From assembly GCF_040802235.1 (NCBI RefSeq), contig NC_133169.1, forward strand, positions 47,685,034-47,749,033: a stretch of 64,000 bases of DNA, read 5' to 3'. Below the pieces are notes generated by a model. That model was not told the origin of the DNA. It did not search any database and saw only the letters and a program-made list of their open reading frames with translations. This DNA comes from Manis javanica. Its lineage: Eukaryota; Chordata; Mammalia; Pholidota; Manidae. The position numbers and the translations under genes were made by a program. The first letter of the stretch is position 1. Every line of letters starts with the position of its first letter. Shown in pieces: positions 10,193-23,491 of this stretch.

Positions 10193-13150
10193 ATTTTACT
10201 TTTTAGAGATGCTTTGGATTTTTGTGATCTAGTGTAAGTATATAAATATCTTTATTAAAATACTATTTTATTTCAATATACAAGGATATGGTTCATATTT
10301 ATTATTCAACTGTATCTCAGAATGTATGAAAATCTGACTACTTATTATTTAGAGTGTGCTCTACTTAAGTCAGACTTCAGACTCACTCTTGTGAGTCCCA
10401 GAAGAGACTAGGAAAGATGGTACATCATTGGTAACTATGAATAAGAGACTTGCATGGCTAATGTGAATTTGAGAATATGATTAATTTAGGGAGGTTGACA
10501 TGGGGGATTTAGCCAGATTTCTAGACAGGAGTAACATAGTTGTATAAACACCTAAATGTATAAGGAATTTTCTTAGCCATGTTAATGAGATATTGTCTAT
10601 GGAAGAAGGATGGTCTTTCATTGCTGGCTTTAAAGATTGAAGTGGTCATGGCTAAGGAACATTGACAGTCTATAGAGGATGCAAAATACAAGGAAATGGA
10701 TTTCCAGTAGAACTCTAGAAAGGAATGCGGCCATGCCAGCTAATCCCAGATTTTCACTCCAAATGACTTGGCTTGGATTTCTAAAAGGCAGCACTCTACA
10801 ATAGTAAAAGTGCTTCAAGCCACAGAATGTGACAATTGGTTACAGCAGTCAAGAAAAATAAGCCTAAAATCCTTGTCCATGTACAGTTTTTTAAATAAGA
10901 ATTTCTGATGTGAACAGGTATGATGACTGAGTCTGGGTAAAAAGTAAGGAATATAGAACACAATCCCACTTACTATCAAAACTTTTATAATTTTGCAGAA
11001 ATTTTTATATTTTTAGGCTATTTTTGCATTATTCACTATTGTAAAAAATAAGAATATAATATGCCTGTTTTCATTTATAGCTTTAGTGGGCTGTTGGACT
11101 TCATTAATTGAATTTTGAATTAAAGGGTATTCAACAAAGATTAACATTTATCTACTGAATTTCTTCGTATAATAAAGTCTCTAATTCCTGTTTTGTTGTT
11201 ATTCATATCAAATATATTAAAATTAGTGTTTTTGTTGTCCAATTATTTTTATTTTCACAACTTAAAGTTGCCTTTAACTTAATTTCTAATGCTCTTAAAA
11301 TATTAAAGTGGAAATTAATATGTATCTCATACTGTGTGTGGATTAGTTAAAACTACCAAAATTTGTTTGCTTAAGCATTCATTAAAACACTGCAAACAGA
11401 GATCAGCTTTTGGATGAGGTTTATTTTTGTGGGGAGATGTAGCTTATATATTTAATAGAATAATTGAAGAATTTCAGTTGCGTTTACATATTCAATAATT
11501 ATTTATTGTTCAAATTCTTGGAGGGTGTGAAAAAATAGAATTCATTTGTCACAGGATAAAATACAGGAAATAAATCTGATCTATTTCTTCACATAGATTG
11601 ATTGTTAAAATTTTGGTTTAAGAAAAGAGAAGCTCCTTGGGCGCCCTTCTTGCTGGGGCCAGCAGGACATTTCCAGGTTGCCAGTATCTTCAGCTATGTC
11701 ACATTTCATTTCTGATTCTGATTCTGTTTTTCTCTTCTGATACCATATTCTCAACCATACTTATTTCCATGAGAATCTTTTTGAACTTTATTATTTCAAT
11801 TATATGGAATTTGATTTCATACTTGATTTGATATATGGCATGTACCATTACTCTCAATACCACTGTTAACCTAAATATGATTTATTGGACACATGATATT
11901 TTAATCCTGATTTGGGAGACCTGATATGCCATATAGTTAATTATTACATAAAAATGGAACCCTTTTGATTCTCTGAGCAAATGAATTAATACATTGATTT
12001 ATTTAACATGTCATAAAATAACTATGTCCACAATGTTTCCTTTTTCAAAAGTTGAGGTTATATATTCTACTCTGGTGTTGCTCTTTTCATCAGTCATGGA
12101 CTAAAAGACATTCATGAACGATGGCAGGAGTTAGAGATAGGCAGAGGCACAGATTGAAGATTATGCAAAAACATCAATAATAGAAATCATATACACTGAT
12201 TCCCTCTGAACTGAACAAATAACATATGCTGGAAAATATGATATGTGATCTTTTCTCCTGCTGAAGAGGGTCAGTAAGGGAAAAATACACCAGGGAAAAA
12301 TAACAGCATGAGAGAGGCAGGTGAGGTGTGAGGTGTTCATGCCATGGTTAAACGCTACTGATTGATCTGGTTTAATAAGGTTTCCTACAGAGCTGCCCTC
12401 ATTGTCCCTAAGAGAATCATGCCTGTCTCTCAGTCCATAGTTTTCCCAAAGGACAATGTTTAAATATTGAAAATGATTTCATGTTCTCTAGAATAAAAGA
12501 AAAGGAGAGGTGTTCAAAGTGAACTTTAGGGATTCTCCCTCATACCATGATATATAGAGGAGAAAATCAGTAGAAAGAAGACTTTAGGTAGCACACAACA
12601 TTAACATTTTGAATCCTAATAGGTGAGTATGAATATTAAGCATTATAAGACTGCAGGAAAATAGGAAGAGGAAATGACCTTCCATTGGCTGCAGCTACCA
12701 GGTAGGTGCAAAGATGTTTAATGAGCAAAAGCAGATTGTAAGCACAGAGCTGACATATGCAATCTCTGAATTGCTTTCATAGTCTTCAGCTTGCATTACT
12801 TCAATATTTGCTTGTTTTCCAGAATAAGAGTGGAGCTCATTCTGATAAGTGTCACAGTCTATATAACTGTGAGGCATTATATGTGATCTGGTCTCCTCTA
12901 AGTAAGGTTATCCCAATATGTATAATCCAGATGTTTAAGAGTCCTTCATTCTCATTCATATTTTAACATGGACATGGAGCTAAATTAAATCTAAGGTCCT
13001 TAAACATCCTCAACTGGTATCTTTATATCAAAATTTTTTGAATATTTTATTACCTTGCATACTGAAAAACATGGTAACTTAAGTCACATATATATATGTT
13101 TAAAAGGCCCTTCTACTCTGCTGTTTACATGTATGAAGAATAAATTGTTA
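10193..13150 (+). other. 3' flank and spacer of block B
   Basis: No gene seen in 3 kb. The first 1.8 kb is paralogous with 1700-3445 and 17305-19060. Positions 12060-13150 are paralogous with 6060-8350. Short frames such as 11637-11831 and 13223-13543 have no recognisable product and are ordinary for AT-rich DNA. Confidence 0.65.
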
Positions 13151-13544
13151 AGATAAGTAAGCCTGTCTTATCACATAATAAAGCACTAATAGCTATACTT
13201 ACTTAAACATGCTGCTCCAGGAATGCAGATGGGACCTAACTTTCAAGGTGACCATGAAGTGGCGGCCAGCATGCACTTCAACATGATGAACACTGGGGGG
13301 TCCTTGAAGCAGCACAACTCACAGATGGAAGTTTTACCTCTTTACTTTCTAATTGATAGAACTGGATTAAGAGAGAGAAAGAAAACCTCTCAAGTCACAA
13401 AACAAATTAATTACAATCCTTATTGGCGAAAGTATATCTCTGGTTTGATTCAGTTTCACCATTCTGAATCCTTATTTGTCTTTAATTATTGTCAAGTACG
13501 TTTAGGTTTTAGGCTTTGTAATTTGGGTCAAATGGAATGTTGAA
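13151..13544. other. Unassigned spacer
   Basis: No feature recognised, apart from a weak match of 13470-13540 to 5915-5990. Confidence 0.4.
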
Positions 13545-14070
13545 GGTGTGTCCATCAGTAAATGAAATGGATAAAGAAGGTGTGATACACATATAAAGTG
13601 GGATTTATTCAGCCATAAGAAACAAAATCTTGCCATTTTCAAACACATGGATGGACCTAGAGGTGTTATGCTCAGTGAAATAAGCCAGGTGGGGAAAGAC
13701 AAACACCATGTGGTTTCCCTTATTTGTAGAATCTAAAAACAAAACCAAATGAAACATTCAAGCAAACCAGCAATAGATTCAGTCTATTGAGACATGACTG
13801 GCGGTTATTGTGAGGGAGAGGTTGGGATGGGTGGGTGAAACAGGTGAAGGGGATAAAGAGACACAAAATCTCATCATAGTGCAAATTGGTCACAGGAATG
13901 AGTGTTCAGCATAGTGAGTATACTCAGTAATCATGTAACATCTATGCTGAAAAAATAGTAAATACGCTTGGTGGTATTAAGGCTTAATACAGATAATTGT
14001 TGAATCACTGTGCTGTATACTTGAAACCACTATAACGCTGTATATCAAGTATACTTCAATAAAAAGATAA
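13545..14070 (+). mobile_element. L1 3' end fragment
   Basis: ORF2 end block in nucleotides ('gtgtccatcagtaaatgaaa', 'gccattttcaaacacatgga', 'gctcagtgaaataagccagg'), L1 3'UTR and an 'aataaaaagataaa' tail. Confidence 0.8.
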
Positions 14071-15289
14071 ATACTATTATTCTTTGTATATGTCACACAC
14101 ATTCATTTTGTACATATTCCTCTCAAAAGACATTTACTGTGAATAATGAATGTTGGAAACTAAAAAGTTATAATTTCCATGAAAAGAAATAATCCTAAAA
14201 TGTATACAAATCGAGTTTGTGATTAAGAATACAATAAAAACCTTATCCTTGTGCAGGTTCTAGAGAAATCCACAAACCTCTGCTCAATAGTGCTGTCTGG
14301 CCTCCCAGGGCAGCTGCTCTGTTCACAGCACAGTGAGCATCTGGGGGTGACTCTGCTGGCCTTATGCCCATCTCCGTCACATGGACACTTGACTCCCTCC
14401 ATCTCAGCTTTTCCTCCTAACTCAGAATACGCTTCAGAAATGTGGAGTTAATGTGGTCCTTAGATGAAGAGATACATTTTTACTTTCTGTGATAGGCTCT
14501 GTGTCCTAGATTACAATGGTAACATCTAGCATCACTTGTAATTTGGGCTTTGTAAAGAAGAGTCTTACATAGAGAAACTATTTATTTCTCCCTCTCAAGG
14601 AACTAAATTTGAATTTAGAAACCAATATGCATTTTTGGAAAGTAAGGGTTCTTCAGCTAATTTCCAGTATATTAACAAAATGTTCTAATTTTGTTCATAT
14701 TAAATGACATTGAAATTATTCTTTTTGCCTTCATAATGTATTCAGTATAGTTTATTATTTCTCAGGCACTAAATTACTTTTCTTCATCACAGGAAGAATT
14801 TCTAATCAGGATGCTCTTTACCATTGGTATTTCTACATATTTTATAATTGCACATCTATTTCTACCATTTTCTCTAAAGTGTGCTTCCATCCTGTCCTTA
14901 AAAATACTGAAAAATCAATCTGGGTGTGAGTAGTTATGTGAATGTATGATTGTGTGTGACATATGTATGTGACTATGAAAATGAGAGGACAGGAAGTTGG
15001 GAAAAGTGAATTTTTACCCCATATTCAGTATTTCTACCTACATCTATCGTTGATATTAGTGTTCTATGATAATGTTATTATAACTCCATAGATATACACC
15101 TCCTGTCTTCCTTGTCCATGTCCTTTCTACCATAAATTTGTATTTCCCTTCTGTAATATAATGCATTTCATCATAAAATTAAAGGGAAAATAATTTTACT
15201 TTCTGAGATAAATGTATGAGTATCAAAAACTATTACTTAGCATAATACATTCTAGGTCAATTCAGGTTGTCCTGAATGGCAATTTTTTA
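14071..15289. other. Intergenic, nothing recognised
   Basis: About 1.2 kb of AT-rich sequence. A slightly GC-richer patch at 14240-14460 has no identifiable product. Confidence 0.4.
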
Positions 15290-15720
15290 TTTTTCATACC
15301 TGGATAATATTGAATTTTAAGTAAGTACCACCTATTTATCCACTCATTTATTTAAAAGCACCTCAGTTGTTTCCACTTCCTGGCTATTATAAATAATGCG
15401 GCAATAAACATGGGGATATTTATATATTTTTGAGTGTGTCTTGAGTGAATTTCCAAACTAGAATTGCTCGATTGTATGGTGTTTCTCTTACTATAATTTT
15501 GCAAAATCTCCATACTGTTTTACATGGTGGCTGCACCACTCTGTAATCTCATAGCAGAGTACAAGGTTTCCCTTTTCTCCACACCTCCACCAACACCTGT
15601 TCGTTGCTGTGTCCTTGATATTAACCATTCCTGCTGGCATGAGGTGATATGCTGTATAGTGATTTGCATTTCCCTGATGATTAGTGATGTTGATTTCTTT
15701 ACGTCCCTAAGGGTATTGTG
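15290..15720 (-). mobile_element. Antisense L1 3' fragment
   Basis: Reverse-strand L1 landmarks: 'tatttatccactcatttatt', 'gtttccacttcctggctatt', 'ccatactgttttacatggtgg' and 'atttgcatttccctgatgatta'. These are complements of the ORF2 end and ORF2/3'UTR blocks seen in sense elsewhere in the window. Confidence 0.82.
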
Positions 15721-15721
15721 A

Positions 15722-16095
15722 TAAGTAAAATATGACAGAGAAAGAGGAATGCATTGGCTCCACTTCTATGAGGAGCCTGAAAAAAACAAATCAAGAAATG
15801 CACAATCCACAGTCATGAGCAGAGAGAATGGACGGATGGCAAAGATGGGAGTGAGGGGCAGGCTAAGCAGGAAAGAGGGGCGAGGAGGGCCTGACTTCCA
15901 AGGACACAATAATTTAACAACAGGGATGAAAGTATAGCATAGGGAATATACAGCCCATAATACTGGTCAATCAATGTATGATGGTGAACACAGAGCAATG
16001 TGTATAATTGATGAATCACTAAATGCTTACCAGAAATGAATATGATATTGCATATATGCTATATTTCAATAACATTTGTTTAATCAATAAAATAA
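15722..16095 (+). mobile_element. L1 3' end fragment, block C copy
   Basis: Paralogue of the 8465-8845 fragment ('tgtataattgatgaatcact', 'caataaaataaaaact') with the same downstream flank. Its tail joins head-on to an antisense L1 piece. Confidence 0.7.
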
Positions 16096-16454
16096 AAACT
16101 ATAACTTTTACAAGAATTTTTTGGTAACTTACAAAAAATATTCTCTCCCTTTGACTGCTTGAATAATTGAATTTGTTGTACTTAATAGATAATTCAGCTA
16201 ATGAGCCAGTAAAACTTTGATAAGACACAGACACAATAAAAACTCACGCAGTGTATCTGCCATCCTAACATTTATGGCCTGTGACACCATGACAGGTTCT
16301 TAGGGACAACATGCATTTAACAAGAGTGATAATGTGCCTGTTTTAGTAACACAATTCAGATGAATTTAAACAGAAATGAAAGGTAGTAATGGAAGGGATA
16401 AAGACTTCACAAAAACCTGCTGCGAGTCCTTACCTTCTTATGTCCCATGTTAGG
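16096..16454 (+). other. 5' flank and splice acceptor of OR3
   Basis: Paralogous with 8846-9229. A pyrimidine-rich tract (accttcttatgtcccatgttag) gives a 3' splice site with AG at 16453-16454, just before 'gtgaacagagtgga' and the ATG at 16472. Confidence 0.65.
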
Positions 16455-16471
16455 TGAACAGAGTGGAAGAC

Positions 16472-17304
16472 ATGACCCACCTCATGGCAGTGACGGGCTT
16501 CTTCCTCCTGGAATTCTCTGACACCAGGGAGCTCCAGGTTTCACTCGCATTTCTGTTCTTGCTGATTTAGATGGCATCTCTCCTGGGGAAGCTTCTCATC
16601 ATCATAGGAGCCACATTTCTTTCCCAGGATGCCTGTCACAGGTCCTGTTGGTGATTCACTTTGCCACATGTGACCTCTTCATCCTGACGGCCATGTCCCA
16701 TGACTGCTGTGCAGCCATCTGTCTCCCACTGCATTATGATATCATGATGAGTAGGGGAATCTGTGTGAAGATGGCAGCTGCCTCCTGGGTCTTTGGGAGC
16801 ATCTTTGGGGTCTTGTACTCAGCTGGAACCTTCCCTTTCTCTTTCTGTGACTCCAGGAAACTCCCTCAATTTTTCAGTGATGTGCCCTCCCTACTAAAGA
16901 TTTCTTGCTCAGAGTTACCTACTGCCAATAATGTTAGTGTAGCATTTGGGGTCATACATGGGCTTTTTTTGTACAGGTTATATAGGTTATAGATATGTTT
17001 CCATTTTCAACATAGTGCTGAGGATGCCATCCTTACAAGGATGGTCCAAAGCCTTCCCCACCTGGCTGCCCATCTCACAGTTGTGATGACATTTCTTATA
17101 ACAGGTGCCACTGCCTATCTGAAGCCTGTTCCTGACTCACCACATCTTGTGGACTTTTTAGTGTCTGTGTTCTATGCTGTGTTGCCTCCATTTCTGAACC
17201 CAGTAATATACAGTCTAAGAAACAAGGAAATCAAGGCAGCTTTAGGGAAGTTTGTACAGAAATTTTACATGATTTTACAGGAAAATAATAGATCTAGTAT
17301 TTAA
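16472..17304 (+). pseudogene. Olfactory receptor pseudogene 3, OR14-like, internally deleted
   Basis: It starts MTHLMAVTGF and keeps most of TM1, interrupted by TAG at 16568-16570 within LLIYMASLL. Right after the LLIII end of TM1 the sequence jumps to the ECL1/TM3 region. About 120-130 bases that pseudogene 2 still has (IC1, TM2 and ECL1 start) are missing. The TM3 end reads HDCCAAI, so both Arg and Tyr of DRY are lost. TM4 to ECL2 are recognisable (16648-16992), a break lies in TM5 near 16970-17040, and TM6-TM7 are again in frame (YLKPVPDSP, NPVIYSLRNKEIKAALG) to a stop at 17302-17304. Confidence 0.92.
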
Positions 17305-19145
17305 ATTGAATTATATTTTTTACTATTGCACCATGCTTTTGTGACCTAGTATAAATTATTTAATATGTATGTTAAATGCAATATTATTTTAGGATACAAG
17401 AGGAATATTCAGGAAAATTAATAAACTGTGATTTTCTCAAAAGCAGAACACTTACTGTTTTGAGTGTGATCCATTCAAAACAGTCTTTCTGAAACACAGC
17501 TGTAAGCCTCTGAGTGTCTGTGGAAGATGTCTGTGTCCTAATTCTTGGCAGGTATAAATATGATCCCTTACACAGAAAAGGAGACTTTGGTGATGTGATA
17601 AACTTGGGGAACTTGAGGAGATTATACTGGATTATCCTGAGGGCCTAATGTAGTTATGTAAATACCTTGATGTGGAGAACTTTTCTAATCTATGTCCAAA
17701 GTGAGATAAGCATTAGGAAGAAGGAAGGTCTTACATTGTACTGTTGGTTCTCAGGATGGTTGGTGGCCATGAGCCAAGGAATGTGGGCAGACTTTAGAGG
17801 TGGAAAATACAAATAAATGGATTTTCACCAGAACTAGAAAGGAACGCAACCATGCCAGCTAATCCTAGATTTTCACCCAAGTGGCCAGGCTTGGATTACT
17901 AAATGACAGCACTGTAAAGTAATAAAACTGTTCTAAGGCAACAGAATTTGTGACAATTTGTTACAACAGTGATAGTAAACAAAAACAAGCCTCTAACCCA
18001 TGTCCACATTTGTGTTTTAAATTGAATTTCTGGTGGGGGAAGGAAAGATTACCAAGAAAACAGAGTCTCATTAAAAGCTGATGAATTTTGAAAAGAAGAG
18101 GTTCATAATCCTTACTCTCTAAATTTTTATAATTTAGCAGAAAAATTGTTTTAGACTATTTTTTCTAGTATTCACTATTATAAATTAATGTGCATTCAGT
18201 TTTAGTTGTAGTATTTGATATTGGAGCATTTATTAAAAATAAATTAAAATTTGCTTACGGATTTACTTTAATCACTCTCCTATTTCTTTATTTTGTTGTT
18301 ATTGTTTATACTATATATATACTAAAATTAATGTATTCAGTGTCCTTTTCTGAATGAATTGTCACCATTAGAGTTGATTTTTAACATTATTTCTAATGTT
18401 CTCCAAGATATTACAACGTAAATTAAAATATATTCTGTGCAGGTGGTTTAAAAATTACCTAAAACATTAGTTTAAACTTTCATTAAAATATACCAGACTT
18501 ACATCAGCTCATAGGTTAGGTTTATTTTTTCTGCAGACAACAGCTTATACATTTCATAGCAGGGACTGGAGAAGTTCAGTCGTGTTTGCAGATTCTTTAA
18601 GTGTTTGTTGTCCAAATCTTGGCAAGTGTGAGAAAACAGATTTCATTAGTTGCAGCACAGGAGGCAGGACAGTAGCTCTGAGCTGCTTCTTCAGGGCTGC
18701 TAGAATGCTTTATTTCAGTTTTGCAGAGAAAGAGGAGAGAATGGGGCTAAGTTCTTTCTAGTGCCAGTGAGAAATTTTCAGTTGGCCAATATTCTAATTT
18801 CTGGGACATTCTTTCCCAGTCTGAAATAACACTTTTATTTATATGTATTTCAGCAAGGTATCTTTTTAAGTTTATTATTTTAATTATATGGTATTTATTT
18901 TCATACTTCATCTGCTACATGGCATCAGCCATTAGTCTCAATACCTTGGTTAATATCAGTATGATTTATTGACATACCACTTTTCATCCTGACTTGGACA
19001 TCTGATTTGTGAGATAGTTATTTATGATATATAATTGGACCCCTCTGCATTTTCTGTGCAAATGAAGACATACATTTATTTGTTTCAATATGTCATAAAA
19101 CAGTTATTTCCATAACATATTCTTTGTCTAATGATTATGCTATAT
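17305..19145 (+). other. 3' flank of OR3, duplicated block C
   Basis: No gene. Collinear with 1700-3445 and 10193-11960. The homology fades near 19060-19130, where old L1 sequence begins. Confidence 0.65.
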
Positions 19146-19305
19146 GGCTATGGTTACCTATTCAACTTTTTTACTGGTAATTAGTCTATTTGATTTTATG
19201 TTTTTTCCTGAGTCAGTCTTGGAAAACTACATTTCTAGGACTGCGTTTATTTCTTCTAGTTTGTCCAGTTTATTGGCATATATTTTTTCATAGATATCTT
19301 TAGTA
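19146..19305 (-). mobile_element. Antisense L1 segment, first copy of a direct repeat
   Basis: About 160 bases, nearly the same as 20023-20181 ('ggttacctattcaacttttt', 'ttatgttttttcctgagtca', 'tttatttcttctag'). It is separated from the parent L1 by about 720 bases. Confidence 0.8.
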
Positions 19306-19984
19306 AACAGAGCAATAATGCTAATTACCTAACATACTATTTAATGACTTTCTAAGTGTAATTCTATTTTTAAATGCTACAAGAAAAACTACAAAACAAT
19401 ACAAATTATAATTAAATTCCTTACAGCAAGCCATAAAGATTGAATTTACATCACTGCAGTATTAGATAAAAGTAAAAATTAATTTTTCCATTACATTATT
19501 TTATATGTTTATCTGCATAGTCATGCTCATATTTCTCTCATTAACATTCTGCGAGCTTCATTTATCACTCCTCATAATGGCAAGAACTCATACTGAAGAC
19601 TGTCTCCAGTGAGGTGAAAGAACAATAAATAAGTAAATAAATATGAGCAGCTACATCAAACAAAAGCCACAGAACAAAGTATGTCATCAATAAAATAAAA
19701 TGGCAATCTTTTCAATGGGAACATATATTTTTAAATGGTATATCTGACAAGAGTTTAAAATTGAAAATACATAAAATTATTTAGTATGCAAGATCAAAGA
19801 AAACAATCTGATATAAAAAAGGTCAGAGAACCTCAAAAGACTTTTTTTTCAAAGGCATGCAGGTGACCAACGTGAAACTATGCTCGGCATCACTAATCAT
19901 CAAGAAAATGCAAACCAGAACCACAATGGGCATTCTTTACTGAGGATGGGTATTAGCTCTTTAATGTTTAATAGATTTCAACTG
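19306..19984 (+). other. Spacer with a sense L1 ORF2 shred
   Basis: AT-rich sequence. From about 19660 to 19935 it looks like decayed sense L1 ORF2 ('gatctgac'-type text, then 'ggtcagagaacctcaaaaga' and 'catcactaatcatcaagaaa'). No gene. Confidence 0.5.
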
Positions 19985-22900
19985 TGAAGCCACCTGCTAC
20001 TGATATTTTGTTTATTGGGAGATTTTTGGTTACCTATTCAACTTTTTTACTGGTAATTAGTCCGTTTGATTTTATGTTTTTTCCTGAGTCAGTCGTGAAA
20101 AGCTGTGCATTTCTAGGACTGTGTTTATTTCTTCTAGGTTGTCCAGTTTATTGTCATATAATTTTTTATAGATTTCTTTAGTAAATATTTGTATTACTGT
20201 GGTTTCAGTTGTAATTTTTCCTCTTTAATTTCTGAGTTTGTTAATTTATGTCCTTTTTAATTGATAAATTTGGCTAGTGATTTTTTTAATCTTTTCAAAC
20301 AACCAGCTCTCGGTTTCACTGTTTTCACTATTTTATTATTCTCTATTTTATTTTTTTCTGCTCTGATGTTTATCATTCCCTTCTACTAACTTTGGGTTTC
20401 ATTTTTTTCTTCCTTTTCTAGTTTCTTTTCTTTCTTTTTCTAGCTTCTTTAGCTGTGAGGTTAGGCTTTTCATTTGGGTTTTTCTTCTTGTTGTTTCTTG
20501 AGATAGGTCTGCATTGCTATATATATTTCCCTTTTATAACTTCTTCTGTGGCTTCTCACAGATTTTGAACTGCTGTATTTTTTTTTATTTCTCTGCATGA
20601 CTTGCTGGATCTCTTCTTTGGCTTTTTCATTGATTCATTGATTAGGTAGAAAAATGTTGTTCAGTCCTCAATTGCTTGTAGGCTGTTTTTTTCTTTAAGT
20701 AATTGATTTCTAGCTTTATATCATTTTAGTCTGAAAAGATGTTTGATACAGTTTCAATTTTTTTATTTTACTGAGATATTTTTTGTATCCTAATATTTTA
20801 TCTATTCATATTCATCTGAGAAAAATGTGTGTCCTGCTGCTTTTGGGTGGAAGGATATGTATATATCTGTAAAGTCCATCTTCTCTAATGTGTCTTTCAA
20901 CATCTCTGTTTCCTTATTTTCTGTCCAGATGATCCATCTTTGATGTAAATGGGGTGTTAAAATCTTCTAATATGAATGAATTGCTGTCTATTTCTACATT
21001 GGTGTCTTGTCACATTTGTTACATATTTTTAGGTGCCCTGTGCTGAGAGCGTAGATAAGTTATATCTCTTGTTAGAGTGATTCCTTTATCATAATGTAAT
21101 TCCCTTATTTGTCTCTTGTTGCTTTCCTTGTTTTGAAGCCTATTTTTTCAGATGCAAGTACTGCTATTCCTTCTACTTTCTCCCATATATTTGTATGAAA
21201 TATCTTTTTCCATTGCTTCACTTTTAGTCTATGTATGACTTTATGTCTGAAACGGTCTCTTGTATCAGCATGTAGATGGGTCTTCTTTCTTTTTCTATTC
21301 TGCCACCTTATATGTTTTGATGGTGCATTTCAGTCCTTTTATATTTAAGGTAATTATTGTTAGGTATATACTTATTGCCATTTAATTAATTGTTTTCTGG
21401 TTGCTTTTGTAGTTCATCTCTCTTTCTTTCTTCCTTTCATACTGTTCTCTTCTTATTTGGTGGTTTTCTTTGGTGTTATGCTTCAATTTTTTTTCTTTCT
21501 TTCAATATTTTGTGTTGTCTGTTAAAGGCTTTCAGTTTGTGGTTACCATAAGGTTCATAGATACTTTCTAAATATCTAACAGTTTATGTTAAGTTATGAA
21601 CATAAGAGTTTATAACAGTTTATGTGTTACTCTATTTTGAACACAACCTGAAAGTACTATTTTTCATTCTTCTTCCTCCTCCACACTTTGTGTATGACAT
21701 GTCATAATTTACATCTTTTGTTTATGCCTTGACTGATTTTGTGTAAAGTTGGGTTTATTGCTTTTGTTTTTCTTAACGTCATTCTTGTGTAGTAAGTAAT
21801 TGGTCTACACTTACTATAGGATTTACTATTTACTATTTATCCTGTTTACTATAGGGTTATTTTCACTGTTGAAAATTACATAGGTTAATAACATTTCTAT
21901 TTACAGCCTTTAATATAGCTGGTTTAGTGGTAGGGAATTCTTTAACCTTCATTTATCTGGGAAACTTTTTTTCTCAAGTTCAATTCTGAATGATCTACCT
22001 GCGGGTAGAGAATTCTTGGTTGTAGGTTCCTCCCTTTTAATATATTAAATATTTATTGCTACTCCTTTCTGGACTGTAAAATTTCTGCTCAGATGTCTGC
22101 CGATAGCCTTATGGAGTTTCCCTTATATTTAACTGTCTTCCTCACTCTTGCTGCTTTTAAAATTCTCTTCTGATCTTTAATCTTTGCCATTTTAATTACA
22201 TATATATTGGTGTTTTCCCCCTAGTGTTCCTTTTATTAGGAGATCATTGTGCTTCCAGGATCTAAGAGTCTATTTCCTTCCCCAGATTGTGGAGGTTTTC
22301 AATGATTATTTACTCAAAGAGATTTTCTACTTCTTTTTATCTCATCCTTCTGAAACCCTATAACATCACTACTGTTGCATTTAAAGTTGTCACACAGCTC
22401 TCTTAGCATCTTCTCATTCTTAGAAATTTTTTTATTATCTGTGTTTGTCAGCTTGGCTACTTTCCTGTTCCCTGTCTTCCATCACATTGATTATTTCCTC
22501 TCTTCCATCAGTATATATTCATTCCCTCTATTCTATTTTTCATTTCAGTTATTGTATCCTTTAGCTCAGAGTCACTCTTGTTCATATTTTCTATGTGTTT
22601 GCTGATGTTTTCACTGAGATCATCAATTATTTTCCACAGTTCAGTGAACATCTTTATGACTGTTACTTTGAAATCTTCCTCAAGATGATTGCTAATTTCT
22701 CTTGCATTCGGCCCTATGTAGGTGTGTTAATCCTGTCTTTTGTTTGTTACATATTCCCCTGCCTCCTAATTTGGTCTGGGTTCCTGTATTTCTTCATTTG
22801 TCCTAGATAGAACAGCTATGCCTCCTTGTCTAGAGTGCTATGGCTGTCTGAAGTATGCATCCTGTGGTGCACAGGAGCTGAAGAGTCTTTGCTCGCCAGT

Positions 22901-23140
22901 GCCTGGTTTCCTTTTGCAGGGGATCTGTGTTCCTGCTGCTGTGCCGTGGGTAGGGCCCACCTCTCTGCCTTCCTGTCAGTAGTAGGAGATCGCTGTTAGC
23001 ATGGGCTGGTGGTTCTCCTCTGCCAGCCCTTTCTGTGATGTGAGAAGTCTCTACTGGGATTCCTTTTGGGCAGCTCCACCCTCTGCCTGCTGGTCAGCAA
23101 CAGTGGTCTACTGATGGTCCTAGCAGGCCAGGCAGGACCG
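19985..23140 (-). mobile_element. Old antisense L1: ORF2 front half, ORF1 and 5'UTR
   Basis: Read on the minus strand, it runs from the 5'UTR (GC-richer, 22830-23140) through ORF1 (about 21900-22800) to the endonuclease and early RT parts of ORF2 (about 20000-21500). Landmarks on the plus strand are 'tttcttctaggttgtccagt', 'ttgatgtaaatggggtgtta', 'gtagatgggtcttctttctt' and 'ggtaattattgttaggtata'. Frames are destroyed. The 3' half of the element is not attached here. Confidence 0.85.
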
Positions 23141-23479
23141 GGGCACAGGAAATAAACCCAGATTAGATATCAAAGTTCTACAGCATTCGTGTACTATATC
23201 CTCTTCACTTTACAATGAAAAGAACAAAGGCCAGAGAGGGAGCAAAAATCTCCTAAGTTTAAAAAAAAAAACACATTCATTAGAGTGATTTTTGAAAAAT
23301 AAATAAACGACCTTTAGTTTAGTTATGACATCTTAACACCATGTTGGACTTACTTTATTTTTGCATAGAGAAAATGTGTTTAAGAAATCAACCAATATCA
23401 CGTGAGCCAGCGTTCTTCCCCGCGAGGCGTCCTGCTGCCTGGGGACTGCAGACTGCTCACCGCACTTACCCAGTAGGAC

Positions 23480-23491
23480 AGTCCGGTGAGG
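23480..23491. repeat. Candidate target-site duplication of the SEPTIN7 retrocopy
   Basis: agtccggtgagg here and agtccagtgagg at 25977-25988, directly after the A run, match in 11 of 12 bases. A chance match is possible because the CpG-rich sequence begins about 80 bases further left, near 23402. Confidence 0.4.
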
